Positions 16,338 through 23,796 of a DNA stretch of 64,000 nucleotides are shown in pieces. Below the pieces are notes generated by a model, which was not told the DNA's origin, made no database searches, and was given only the letters and a program-made list of their open reading frames with translations. The position numbers were made by a program, and so were the translations under genes. The first letter of the stretch is position 1. Every line of letters begins with the position of its first letter. The DNA is from JAOPZW01 sp963807305 (GTDB lineage Bacteria > Actinomycetota > Thermoleophilia > Solirubrobacterales > Solirubrobacteraceae), in the NCBI GenBank assembly GCA_963807305.1, contig CAWEBN010000010.1:1-64000 (forward strand), in the 5' to 3' direction.

Positions 16338-17834
16338 CTAGCGGGCCCCGGCGGGGTCGCCCGGGACCGGCGCGTGCGCCGGCTCGGTCCGCTTGAGCTG
16401 CGAGTCGAAGCCCGCGGCCGGCGACGCCAGGTACGGGAACGAGGTCCGGAACGCCTTGTCGTTCTGGTCCACGCCGTCGCCCAGGGGCAGCTTGTTGCCC
16501 TTGAGGAAGCCGCCCACGACGCGCTCGGAGATGTCGACCACGTCGTCGGTCAGGCGGCGCCCGTTCGGGAAGCCCTGGGTGTCACCGCCGAGGACGCCGA
16601 AGCGGCTCGGGTGCGGGTTCGGCGCCACGCCGAGGTTGATCTTCAGCGTGTCGGTCGGGGGCGCCCCCGGAGCGATCTGGGTCAGTCCCGGAATGCCGGT
16701 GAGCAGCGCCGTCACGATGTCCGTGCGGTTGTTCTCGGGCACGTTGAGCCCCGGGAACAGCGCGTTGATGACCTTGGCGAGCTCCGGCGAGAGCACGTAC
16801 TTGCCGAAGTTCTTCAGGTCGTCGGACGGCTGGGTCGCGTTGAACTTGTCCTTCTGACCCAGCGGGATGATCACTTCGTTGACGAGGGGGTTGCCCAGGC
16901 GGCTGACCTGGCCCTCGCCGTGGTCGTCGGAGACCCGCTGCCCGCGCGCAGACGCCCTGGAGGTGGCCGCGCTCGCCACCGGGCTCTGGCGGGTGACCTG
17001 CAACACCGGGCGATCCGTCGAGGCCCAGATGCCCACGACCGCGTCGGGCGACTTGGCGTCGGCGGGCGTCTTGCCGTCGCGCGTCACGTCGCTCTTGGGG
17101 ACCTGCAGGGCGATCGAGTGGACGTTGTAGCCGGCGAGGTCGTCCTTGCCGCCGCCCTGGTTGCCCGTGCCGATGCCCATGCGGCCCGGCATGTCGATGT
17201 TGATGGCATCGAAGGTCGAGCCGAGGTCGACGAAGAACGGGTCGTCCACCTGGCCGGAGAAGACCTTGCCTCCGCCCGGCAGCGACTTGATCGACTGGTT
17301 GGCGACCGCGTCGTAGTTCGGGATCGTCTTGGGCCCGACGTTGTTCGGCGCCACGGGCAGGCCGCTGGCCAGGAGCTTGGTGCTCATGTTGTGGCCGTTG
17401 TGCCAGCGCTCACGCCAGACCGAGTAGGTCTGCACGAGGTTGAGCTTGGGGTCGTTGAACGAGCTGACGCCCGGCAGCGCGTAGAGGAACGAGTTGGGGT
17501 TGCGGGCCTTGGTCTTGAACTTGAAGCGGTAGCGGATGTCGTACTTGCCGTCGCCCGTGTTGTCGACGTTGAGGTAGTACGACGCGCGGTCGTCGAAGCG
17601 GTAGAAGTTCGGGCCGCCGGCCGGATCCTCGAACGGGATCCAGTTGCCGATCAGGGTCACCGACCCTGGGGCGTCCGGGGCCACGAAGGCATAGACATCG
17701 GTGTCGTCGGCGGTGGGGTCGAGGGCCGACAGCGGTGCTTCGCGGTGGCTCGAGCCCGAGCCGGCGGTCACCGCGAGTACGCCTGCCGTCAGCGCCGCGA
17801 GCAGCGCCACCGTCAGGATCGCGAGCTTGCGCAT
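16338..17834 (-). CDS. Secreted DUF4331 protein
   Basis: A 498-aa exported protein. The signal peptide runs to about residue 28 (hydrophobic LTVALLAALTAGVLAVTAG). The mature start SSHREAPLSALDPTADDTD is the hallmark of DUF4331, followed by DVYAFVAP, a GNWIPFEDPAGGPNFYRFDD segment and LYALPGVSSFNDP. The family is widespread in actinobacteria and has no established function. AAGGAGGAG lies just upstream of the start at 17834. It is the first gene of an operon with the TPR and NicO genes, which links it by context to metal handling. Confidence 0.88.
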   Translation of the reverse strand: MRKLAILTVALLAALTAGVLAVTAGSGSSHREAPLSALDPTADDTDVYAFVAPDAPGSVTLIGNWIPFEDPAGGPNFYRFDDRASYYLNVDNTGDGKYDIRYRFKFKTKARNPNSFLYALPGVSSFNDPKLNLVQTYSVWRERWHNGHNMSTKLLASGLPVAPNNVGPKTIPNYDAVANQSIKSLPGGGKVFSGQVDDPFFVDLGSTFDAINIDMPGRMGIGTGNQGGGKDDLAGYNVHSIALQVPKSDVTRDGKTPADAKSPDAVVGIWASTDRPVLQVTRQSPVASAATSRASARGQRVSDDHGEGQVSRLGNPLVNEVIIPLGQKDKFNATQPSDDLKNFGKYVLSPELAKVINALFPGLNVPENNRTDIVTALLTGIPGLTQIAPGAPPTDTLKINLGVAPNPHPSRFGVLGGDTQGFPNGRRLTDDVVDISERVVGGFLKGNKLPLGDGVDQNDKAFRTSFPYLASPAAGFDSQLKRTEPAHAPVPGDPAGAR

Positions 17835-17933
17835 GAAGCTGCTCCTCCTTGGGAGGTCGTGGGACATCACAGCTGCAATGACGCACGCCGCAGCAGCGCG
17901 GATCACATAAATCTCCCTGCAAATCAGCCCTTT

Positions 17934-17967
17934 CTGCGACTGCCGTGCAGGTGCGATGCGGTCGCAG
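17934..17967. promoter_or_regulatory. Inverted repeat upstream of the DUF4331 operon
   Basis: CTGCGAC (17934-17940) and GTCGCAG (17961-17967) are perfect 7-bp arms with 20 bp between. The GGTCGCAG right arm also occurs in the candidate operator at 13468-13490. It could be a metalloregulator site for the DUF4331-TPR-NicO operon, or a hairpin ending the glycosidase gene, whose stop codon is 10 bp away. Confidence 0.3.
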
Positions 17968-17976
17968 GAGCGAGCG

Positions 17977-19101
17977 CTACGGCAACGCCGCGCGGAGGGA
18001 CAGCACGCGAGCCAGCGAAGCCTCGGCATCGTCGCGATCCACGCGACCCGAGCGCAGCGCGTCGGCGAGCGCGTCCGCCGCACGGTCTGCGCCGTCGTAG
18101 GTGCGCGCGAAGAGCAGCAGATCGACGCCCGCGCGCGTGGCGGCCAGTGCGGCGCCGCTCGCGCCCCCGCGCGACGCGAAGGCGGGCGCCTCGAGGTCGT
18201 CGGAGACCGTCACGCCGTCGAAGCCCAGGCCCTCGCGCAGCTCGCCCTGCACCACGCGCCGGGAGAGCACCGCCGGTGCCGGCGACAGGGCGGGGTAGGT
18301 CGCGCTCGAGAGCATGACCAGGCGGGCGCCGGCGCGGATCGCCGCCTCGAACGGCGGCCGGTCGACGGCGCGCAACTCCCGCAGCCCGAGCGCCATGCGC
18401 ACCTCGCCGAGGTCCGTGTTGGCCGGCGCGGCGCCGAAGCCCGGGAAGTGCTTGGCCGTGGCGGCTACGCCACCCGCGCGCAGCCCGCGCGTGAACGCCG
18501 CCCCGAAGCGCGCCGCGCTCGCGGCCGTGAAGCCGAAGCCGCGCCCCTCCGCGTGCAGGGCGCTCTCTGGACGAACCACGTCGACCACCGGCGCGAGGTC
18601 GACGTTCATGCCCGCGGCGCGCAGCGTCGCAGCGGTCGCGCGACCCTCGGCGAGGGCGACCGACGGGCGCCCGGTGGCCGCCATCGCCGGGGCGCTGCGC
18701 GACGGCGCGCCCGGCAGGCGCTGCACGCTGCCGCCCTCCTGGTCGACCATCAGCAGCAGCGGCGCCCGCACGGCGGCCGGCTGAGCGGCGCGGCGCAGCG
18801 TGCGCGTGAGCGCGCGGACCTGCGCCGGCGTGCCGAGGTTGGCGCCGAGGAAGATGACGCCCGCCGCCTCGCCGCGGCGGATGCGCGCCAGCAGCGCCCG
18901 CGGCACCGTGCGGCCGGCGAACGGGAAGACCACGTGCTGGCCCGCCAGCTGCGCGTCGGTCAGGCGCGGGCGCGCCGCGGGCGAGCCGGCCGCCTTTGCG
19001 TCCGTCTCGGATCCGTGGCGCCGGCCGCTCGGCTCTTCCTTGGCGCCGCAGGCGGCGAGCGCCAGGGCGACGGCGGCGAGCGCGGCGGCGCGGGCCCTCA
19101 C
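17977..19101 (-). CDS. Glycoside hydrolase family 3 lipoprotein (NagZ-like)
   Basis: A 374-aa protein with a lipobox-like N-terminus (ALALAACG), so probably a surface lipoprotein. Family 3 features are VIFLGANLGTPAQV, MVDQEGGSVQRLPGAP, NVDLAPVVDV, AKHFPGFG (substrate-binding and His/Asp motif) and VTVSDDLEAPA, which contains the nucleophile Asp. NagZ-type enzymes remove beta-linked N-acetylglucosamine from peptidoglycan fragments. The GTG start overlaps the stop of the M42 peptidase. Exact specificity is not provable from sequence. Confidence 0.85.
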   Translation of the reverse strand: MRARAAALAAVALALAACGAKEEPSGRRHGSETDAKAAGSPAARPRLTDAQLAGQHVVFPFAGRTVPRALLARIRRGEAAGVIFLGANLGTPAQVRALTRTLRRAAQPAAVRAPLLLMVDQEGGSVQRLPGAPSRSAPAMAATGRPSVALAEGRATAATLRAAGMNVDLAPVVDVVRPESALHAEGRGFGFTAASAARFGAAFTRGLRAGGVAATAKHFPGFGAAPANTDLGEVRMALGLRELRAVDRPPFEAAIRAGARLVMLSSATYPALSPAPAVLSRRVVQGELREGLGFDGVTVSDDLEAPAFASRGGASGAALAATRAGVDLLLFARTYDGADRAADALADALRSGRVDRDDAEASLARVLSLRAALP

Positions 19102-20153
19102 CGCGCGAAGCTGGTCTCCGCGGTCAGCCGCTGCGCGGCCGCGGCGATGAGCCGCGCCGCGTTGGCGACATCCTCGAGCTGCACCATCTCGACCGGCGAG
19201 TGCATGTAGCGCAGCGGCAGGCCGATGCCGCCGCACGGGATGCCGCCGCGCGAGAAGTGCATCGCGTCGACGTCGGTGCCGGTCGAACGCGCGGAGGCCT
19301 GGACGGTGAACGGGATCGCCTCCGCCTCGGCGGTCTCGTAGAGCAGCTCGACGACGCGCGGGTTGAGGTTCGAGCCGCGCTCGACGACCGGGCCCGAGCC
19401 GAACGGGTGCGCCCCGAGCTCGTTGACGTCGACGCCGGGCGCGTCGGTGGCGTGGGTGACGTCGACCACGATCGCCAGGTCGGGACGCAGCGCGTAGGCC
19501 GTCGTCCGCGATCCGCCGAAGGTCGTCTCCTCCTGCACGGCGGCGACCGCCACCACGTCGCCCGGGGCGCCGCCCGCCTCGTGGACGAGCCGCGCGGCCT
19601 CGTAGGCGACGTAGCAGCCGAGGCGGTTGTCCATCGAGCGCGCCACGGCGCGGTCGTTGGGCAGCTCGACGGGCTCGCCCTCGATGACCGCCACGTCGCC
19701 GATGCGCACGCGCCCGCGCGCCTCGTCGCCGTCCGTCGCGCCGATGTCGATGTGCAGCTCCTCCAGGCGCGCGACCTTCTTGCGGTCGTCGTCCTTGAGC
19801 AGGTGGATCGGCTTGCGCCCGACGACGCCCGCGACCTCCCCCTCGCGCGTGGCCACGGCCACCCGCTGGCCGACGAGGATCTGCGGGTCCCAGCCGCCGA
19901 CGCCGATGAAGCGCAGGAAGCCGTTGTCGTCGATGTGCGTGACGATCAGGCCGATCTCGTCGATGTGCCCGACGATGGCCAGCGTCGGGCCGCCGGCGGT
20001 ACCCGGCACGCGCGCCCACACCGATCCCATCACGTCGGTCGTGACCTCGGCGAAGGCCGAGGCGGCGTCGCGGAAGGCGGTGGCCGGCGCCGTCTCGTAG
20101 CCGGAGGGGCCGTGGGCGGTGAGCAGCTCGCGCAGAACGGGAGGAATCGCCAT
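19098..20153 (-). CDS. M42 family aminopeptidase
   Basis: A 351-aa dinuclear metallopeptidase related to glutamyl aminopeptidase/FrvX. Metal and catalytic residues are visible in VGHIDEIGLI, ARSMDNRLGCY, VQEETTFGG (catalytic Glu and metal ligand), VVDVTHATDAP and the C-terminal RYMHSPVEM. The length is normal. It probably trims peptides in the cytoplasm. The ATG at 20153 is preceded by GGGAGGA. It is co-translated with the downstream NagZ-like gene. Confidence 0.9.
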   Translation of the reverse strand: MAIPPVLRELLTAHGPSGYETAPATAFRDAASAFAEVTTDVMGSVWARVPGTAGGPTLAIVGHIDEIGLIVTHIDDNGFLRFIGVGGWDPQILVGQRVAVATREGEVAGVVGRKPIHLLKDDDRKKVARLEELHIDIGATDGDEARGRVRIGDVAVIEGEPVELPNDRAVARSMDNRLGCYVAYEAARLVHEAGGAPGDVVAVAAVQEETTFGGSRTTAYALRPDLAIVVDVTHATDAPGVDVNELGAHPFGSGPVVERGSNLNPRVVELLYETAEAEAIPFTVQASARSTGTDVDAMHFSRGGIPCGGIGLPLRYMHSPVEMVQLEDVANAARLIAAAAQRLTAETSFAR

Positions 20154-20178
20154 CGGGCGGCACCCTAGATGATCGTCG

Positions 20179-20766
20179 CTAGCTGTCGATCGGCCGCGAG
20201 CGCAGCACGGAGTGCCCCGAGTGCGCGGGATCGCCGTCGTCCGGCTCGCGCGAGATGTCGAGCACGGGGAAGCGCCGTGGGCTGGCCGTGACCGGGAGGT
20301 CGACGCGCGCTCGGCCGTCGGCGCCGACACGGAAGCTCCCGAGGGCGACGAGATGCGTGGCATCGCGCAGCATCCAGACCTCGTAGAAGCCGCCGCCGCC
20401 GATCCGCGGCAGGCCGCTGACGGTCAGCTGCATCGCCGCGCTTCGCAGCCGCGCGTCGGCGTGCGCGCCGCGCGGTCCGTCGCCCACAGGCGCGAGGCCG
20501 ACGTCGCGCCCCGTGCTACTGCTGGCGCCGCCGCGGGCCAACAGCGCGCCGCCCGCTGCACCGAGGGCGAGCAGCGCCAAAGCGGCGACGACCGCCATCG
20601 CGGGGCGCAGGACGAAAGGGGCTCGGAGGCGGCGGCGCCGGCGCTCGACGGCGGGCGCGCTGAGCGGCGGCGCAGTGGCGGGCTCCCACTGCTCCGGCCC
20701 GAGCGCGCGCAATTGCGCGGCCACGTCGCGCAGCTCGGCGGGGATGTCGTCGTTGCGGCGGGTCAT
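20179..20766 (-). CDS. Anti-sigma factor, RskA/anti-sigma-K type
   Basis: A 195-aa single-pass membrane protein. It has a short cytoplasmic N-terminal part, one membrane segment around residues 54-74 (AMAVVAALALLALGAAGGAL), and an extracytoplasmic domain with GGGGFYEVWMLRD and LVALGSFRVGADG, as in the anti-sigma-K C-terminal domain. It overlaps the ECF sigma gene (ATGA), so it almost certainly binds that sigma factor. The inducing signal is unknown. Confidence 0.85.
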   Translation of the reverse strand: MTRRNDDIPAELRDVAAQLRALGPEQWEPATAPPLSAPAVERRRRRLRAPFVLRPAMAVVAALALLALGAAGGALLARGGASSSTGRDVGLAPVGDGPRGAHADARLRSAAMQLTVSGLPRIGGGGFYEVWMLRDATHLVALGSFRVGADGRARVDLPVTASPRRFPVLDISREPDDGDPAHSGHSVLRSRPIDS

Positions 20767-21377
20767 GCGCCCTCGGCCTCGATCATCTCGCGCAGGCGCG
20801 TGAGGCCGCGCACCATCCGCGCCTTGACGGTCCCGATCGGGATGCCGGTGGCGGCGCTGATCTCGCTCTGGGAGAGCTCGTCGTAGAAGCGCAGGCGCAA
20901 CAGCGCGCGCTCGGATTCCGGCAGGCGGCTGAGGAGCTGGGCGACGCGCCAGCGCTCGAGCAGCGCGTCGTCGCCGGACGCCACCGTTCGGGCGTCGGGC
21001 CGCTGGGGGTCGCGCGGCTCGGGCACGCGCCGGCGCAGGTGGTCGATCGCGCGGCTGCGTGCGATGGTCAGCACCCAGGTCAGCAGGCCGGCTCGGCGCG
21101 GGTCGTAGTCGCCCGCCCGCCGCCAGACCTCGGTGAAGACCTGCTGCTGGACGTCCTCGGCGGCCGCGCGGTCGCCGAGCATGCCGACCAGTAGGCCGAA
21201 CGTCGCCGCCCCGTAGGCCGCATGGGCGTCGGCCAGCGCGTCGGGGTCGCCGGCGCGCAGACGCGCGGTCAGGCGCCGCTCCGAGCGGTCGGGGCGGCGG
21301 CGGCGGTCGTCGCCCACCGCCGGTGTAGAGGCGGGTGCTGGCAGCGTCAGCGCGTCGACCGGCATCTCGTCCATCAC
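20763..21377 (-). CDS. ECF RNA polymerase sigma factor (SigK/SigF-like)
   Basis: A 204-aa sigma-70 family protein. Region 2 spans about residues 45-110 (AEDVQQQVFTEVWRRAGDYD, then RSRAIDHLRRR) and region 4 about 140-200 (LPESERALLRLRFYDELSQS, then IPIGTVKARMVRGLTRLRE). The start is either GTG 21377 or ATG 21374. It is paired with the anti-sigma gene downstream and diverges from a secreted protein gene at 21453, which is a candidate target. Confidence 0.92.
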   Translation of the reverse strand: MMDEMPVDALTLPAPASTPAVGDDRRRRPDRSERRLTARLRAGDPDALADAHAAYGAATFGLLVGMLGDRAAAEDVQQQVFTEVWRRAGDYDPRRAGLLTWVLTIARSRAIDHLRRRVPEPRDPQRPDARTVASGDDALLERWRVAQLLSRLPESERALLRLRFYDELSQSEISAATGIPIGTVKARMVRGLTRLREMIEAEGA

Positions 21378-21452
21378 CTACGGCTACGGATGGCGATCGG
21401 TTGTGGCGCAATGCCGCGCAACCGAAGCGGCCTGCGGCTTCGGAGGACTGGC

Positions 21453-22496
21453 ATGTCCACTCTCACGCGCATCCTTCGCGTGGCGGCCGCCGGCGCCCTC
21501 GTGGCGCTCGCCGTCGCCGCGCCCGCCGGCGCGGCGACGGTCAAGCTCGCCGGCGGCTCCACCACCCTCCAGCTCGATGCCGGCACGGCCAGGGCCTTGA
21601 AGGGCCTCGGCGTGTCGGTCACGCCGATCACGCCCGCCAAGGCCGGGTCCAAGGGCGTCTCCTTCCCCATCGCCGGCGGCGCGATCGACCCCGCGACGGC
21701 GGCCGGCACGATCACCCACGGCGGCGGCCTGCAGCTGCGCGCCGGCACGACCCGCGTGCGGCTGACGAGCTTCACGATCAGCGTCGACGAGACGCCGTCG
21801 CTCTCCGTCAAGGTCGGCAAGGCCCGCCTGCACGCGTTCACCCTCTCGCTCAGCAAGGCGAAGGTCGCGCGGGCCGGTCTGGGCACCACCGTCTCGGGCG
21901 TCGTGGTCAAGCTCAGCGCCAAGGGCGCGGCGGCGCTCAACAAGGCGTTCGGCGTCGAGGCGTTCGCGCGCGGGCTGCGCATCGGGACCGCGACGGTCAG
22001 GGCCACGCCCGGGCAGATCGCCTTCACCGGCGGCGCGACGTCCCTGACGCTCGATCCCGGCGCCGCGCAGGCGCTGGCCGCACTGGGCGTGAGCGCCGCG
22101 CCGGCCGCGCCGGCGACCGCGAGCCCCGACGGCAGCCTCGCTTTCCCGATCACGGGCGGCAAGGTCGACGCGAAGTCGCTGGCGGGCAGCATCACCCACA
22201 GCGGCGGGCTCACGCTGACCAAGGGCGCGACCGCGGTGGCCGTGAGCGACTTCACCATCGAGACCGCGCCGGCGCCCAAGCTCACGGCCCTGCTCGGCAC
22301 GGCCCGCTTCGACCTCGCGACGCTCGACCTGAGCTCTGCCAAGGTGGCGACCTCCGGGCGCGCCGTCACCGTGGGCCCGGTGACGGCGAAGCTGACCAGG
22401 ACGGCGGCCGACGGCCTCAACCAGGCCTTCGGGACGACCGCCTTCACCGAGGGCCTGACCCTCGGCACCGCCACCGTGGCCGCAAAGGCCGCGTAG
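21453..22496 (+). CDS. Secreted protein with two tandem HtaA-like repeats
   Basis: A 347-aa protein with a clear signal peptide (VAAAGALVALAVAAPAGAA). The mature part is two repeats of about 155 residues. Each starts with a GGxTxLxLDxGxAxAL motif, continues with FPIxGGxxDxxxxxGxITHxGGL, and ends with LNxAFGxxxFxxGLxxGTATV. These features resemble HtaA-type domains of actinobacterial surface proteins, some of which bind haem; that functional link is weak here. GGAGG lies 11 bp before the ATG. No membrane anchor is visible. Confidence 0.6.
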   Translation: MSTLTRILRVAAAGALVALAVAAPAGAATVKLAGGSTTLQLDAGTARALKGLGVSVTPITPAKAGSKGVSFPIAGGAIDPATAAGTITHGGGLQLRAGTTRVRLTSFTISVDETPSLSVKVGKARLHAFTLSLSKAKVARAGLGTTVSGVVVKLSAKGAAALNKAFGVEAFARGLRIGTATVRATPGQIAFTGGATSLTLDPGAAQALAALGVSAAPAAPATASPDGSLAFPITGGKVDAKSLAGSITHSGGLTLTKGATAVAVSDFTIETAPAPKLTALLGTARFDLATLDLSSAKVATSGRAVTVGPVTAKLTRTAADGLNQAFGTTAFTEGLTLGTATVAAKAA

Positions 22497-22508
22497 CCCC
22501 CGACGGCG

Positions 22509-22544
22509 GCCCCCGGATCCGCGCAAATTGCGGGGTCCGGGGGC
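22509..22544 (+). terminator. Stem-loop terminator after the HtaA-like gene
   Basis: Perfect 9-bp GC-rich arms (22509-22517 and 22536-22544) form a hairpin 12 bp after the stop codon. There is no T-run, as is common in high-GC actinobacteria. Confidence 0.65.
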
Positions 22545-22590
22545 TAGCCGTACCGCGACGCGGAGGCGCTCATGCGAGCATCATGAGGAC

Positions 22591-22971
22591 ATGATCCGGG
22601 TTCTCGTCGTCGACGACCATCCCGTTCTGCGCGCTGGGCTCGAGGCTGTCCTGCGCACCGAGCCCGGCTTCGTGTGCGTCGGCACCGCGGGCGACGGCCA
22701 CGAGCTGCTCGCCGCTCTGCGCCACACCCGCCCGGACGTCGTGCTGCTCGACTGGCGGCTGGGCGACGAGGACGGCCTCGCGCTGTGCCGCACGCTGCGC
22801 GCCGAGCCGGCGCCCCCCGAGGTCGTGCTCTACACCGCCACCGCCGATCCCGGCCTCGACGGCGAGGCAAGCGCCGCCGGCGCCCACGCCGTGGTCGAGA
22901 AGAGCGCCGACATCGACGAGCTCTTCGACACATTGCGGCTCGCCGTGCGCGGCGGGCGCCAAGCGGCGTAG
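22591..22971 (+). CDS. Stand-alone response-regulator receiver domain
   Basis: A 126-aa single-domain receiver of the CheY/NarL type. It has the acidic pair VVDDHPVLRAG, the phospho-acceptor Asp in VVLLDWRLGDEDG, Thr in LYTATAD, and the conserved Lys in VVEKSADIDE. It lacks any output domain, and the usual HTH of NarL proteins is absent because the gene ends in GGRQAA. It must act by protein-protein contact. No cognate kinase is adjacent; a GGDEF/HD-GYP gene lies downstream on the same strand. Confidence 0.88.
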   Translation: MIRVLVVDDHPVLRAGLEAVLRTEPGFVCVGTAGDGHELLAALRHTRPDVVLLDWRLGDEDGLALCRTLRAEPAPPEVVLYTATADPGLDGEASAAGAHAVVEKSADIDELFDTLRLAVRGGRQAA

Positions 22972-23160
22972 CAAACGCCGAAAGGCGGATTGCGCCGCCG
23001 AACGGCGGTAATCGGTCGTCGAACGACCGTCCATCGGGCGGCCCGAGCGCTATCGGGACGCCATCAGGAGGCCGAACCGGCTCATGTCGGCGACCGTGGT
23101 CTCCAGGACGCGGCTCAGCTGCCGACCAATGAGCCGCACCCGCGCCGAGCGCGGGTCGAC
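22972..23160 (+). other. Intergenic region with five short hairpins
   Basis: The gap after the receiver gene contains three small hairpins in a row with GAAA/GAAC/CGA loops. The clearest is CGGTCGT-CGA-ACGACCG at 23013-23029. Two more lie before the next gene: GCGGCTCA/TGAGCCGC at 23110-23137 and CCCGCGC-CGA-GCGCGGG at 23139-23155. Some probably terminate transcription; the last two could affect translation of the next gene. No coding region is seen. Confidence 0.5.
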
Positions 23161-23796
23161 ATGGACAAGGGGGTCCCTGATTTGCCGTATGTACTTCGAC
23201 CGAGAGGGCTGCGCGCCGGGCTGACGGCCCTGCTGAGCGTCGCTGCGGTCTTCGTCGTTCCCGCCGCCGCACAGGCGGCGTGCCAGTCGACGTCGACGAC
23301 CAAGGCCTTCCAGGCCTTCGGCGACTCCAATGACTACAGCCTCGTGCCCAACGGCGGCTTCGAGCTCGGCGCCGGCGGCTGGTCGCTGACGGGGGCTCGG
23401 GTCACCGCCGGCAACGAGTCCTGGTCGGTGCGCGGCGCCAACGACTCGAGGTCGCTGGCGATCGACGCGGGCGGCACCGCCGTCTCGCCGACCGTGTGCG
23501 TCGACCTCAGCCGTCCGACCATGCGCTTCTTCGCCCGACGCACCAGCGGGAGCTGGGGCGTCCTGAACGTGCGCGTGCGCTGGCAGGACCAGTCGGGCCG
23601 CACCAACGAGACCACGGTCAGCTCGCTCGATCTCGGCACGGGCTGGAACGCAGCGCCCGCGCTGAACATCGCGCGTCTGCTGCCGCTGTGGAACGACGAC
23701 CAGGACTACAGCGTCCAGTTCGTCTTCGACCCCGAGAACTACGGAGGCTCCTGGGCGATCGACGACGTCTACGTCGATCCCTACGGACGGGGATGA
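23161..23796 (+). CDS. Secreted beta-sandwich protein of unknown function
   Basis: A 211-aa exported protein with signal peptide (LTALLSVAAVFVVPAAAQAA). The mature part has NGGFELGAGGWSLTGARVT and SLAIDAGGTAVSPTVCVDLS, and ends SWAIDDVYVDPYGRG, a pattern typical of carbohydrate-binding-like jelly-roll domains. The ATG at 23161 has no good ribosome site. A TTG at 23182 has AAGGGGG about 9 bp upstream and may be the true start. The stop overlaps the start of the GGDEF gene (ATGA), so this protein may be co-regulated with c-di-GMP signalling. Confidence 0.6.
   Translation: MDKGVPDLPYVLRPRGLRAGLTALLSVAAVFVVPAAAQAACQSTSTTKAFQAFGDSNDYSLVPNGGFELGAGGWSLTGARVTAGNESWSVRGANDSRSLAIDAGGTAVSPTVCVDLSRPTMRFFARRTSGSWGVLNVRVRWQDQSGRTNETTVSSLDLGTGWNAAPALNIARLLPLWNDDQDYSVQFVFDPENYGGSWAIDDVYVDPYGRG

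Noticed and set aside
17934..17967. Definite Fur operator
   Set aside because: The 20-bp spacing and closeness to the glycosidase stop make a terminator equally likely, so it is kept only as a weak candidate.
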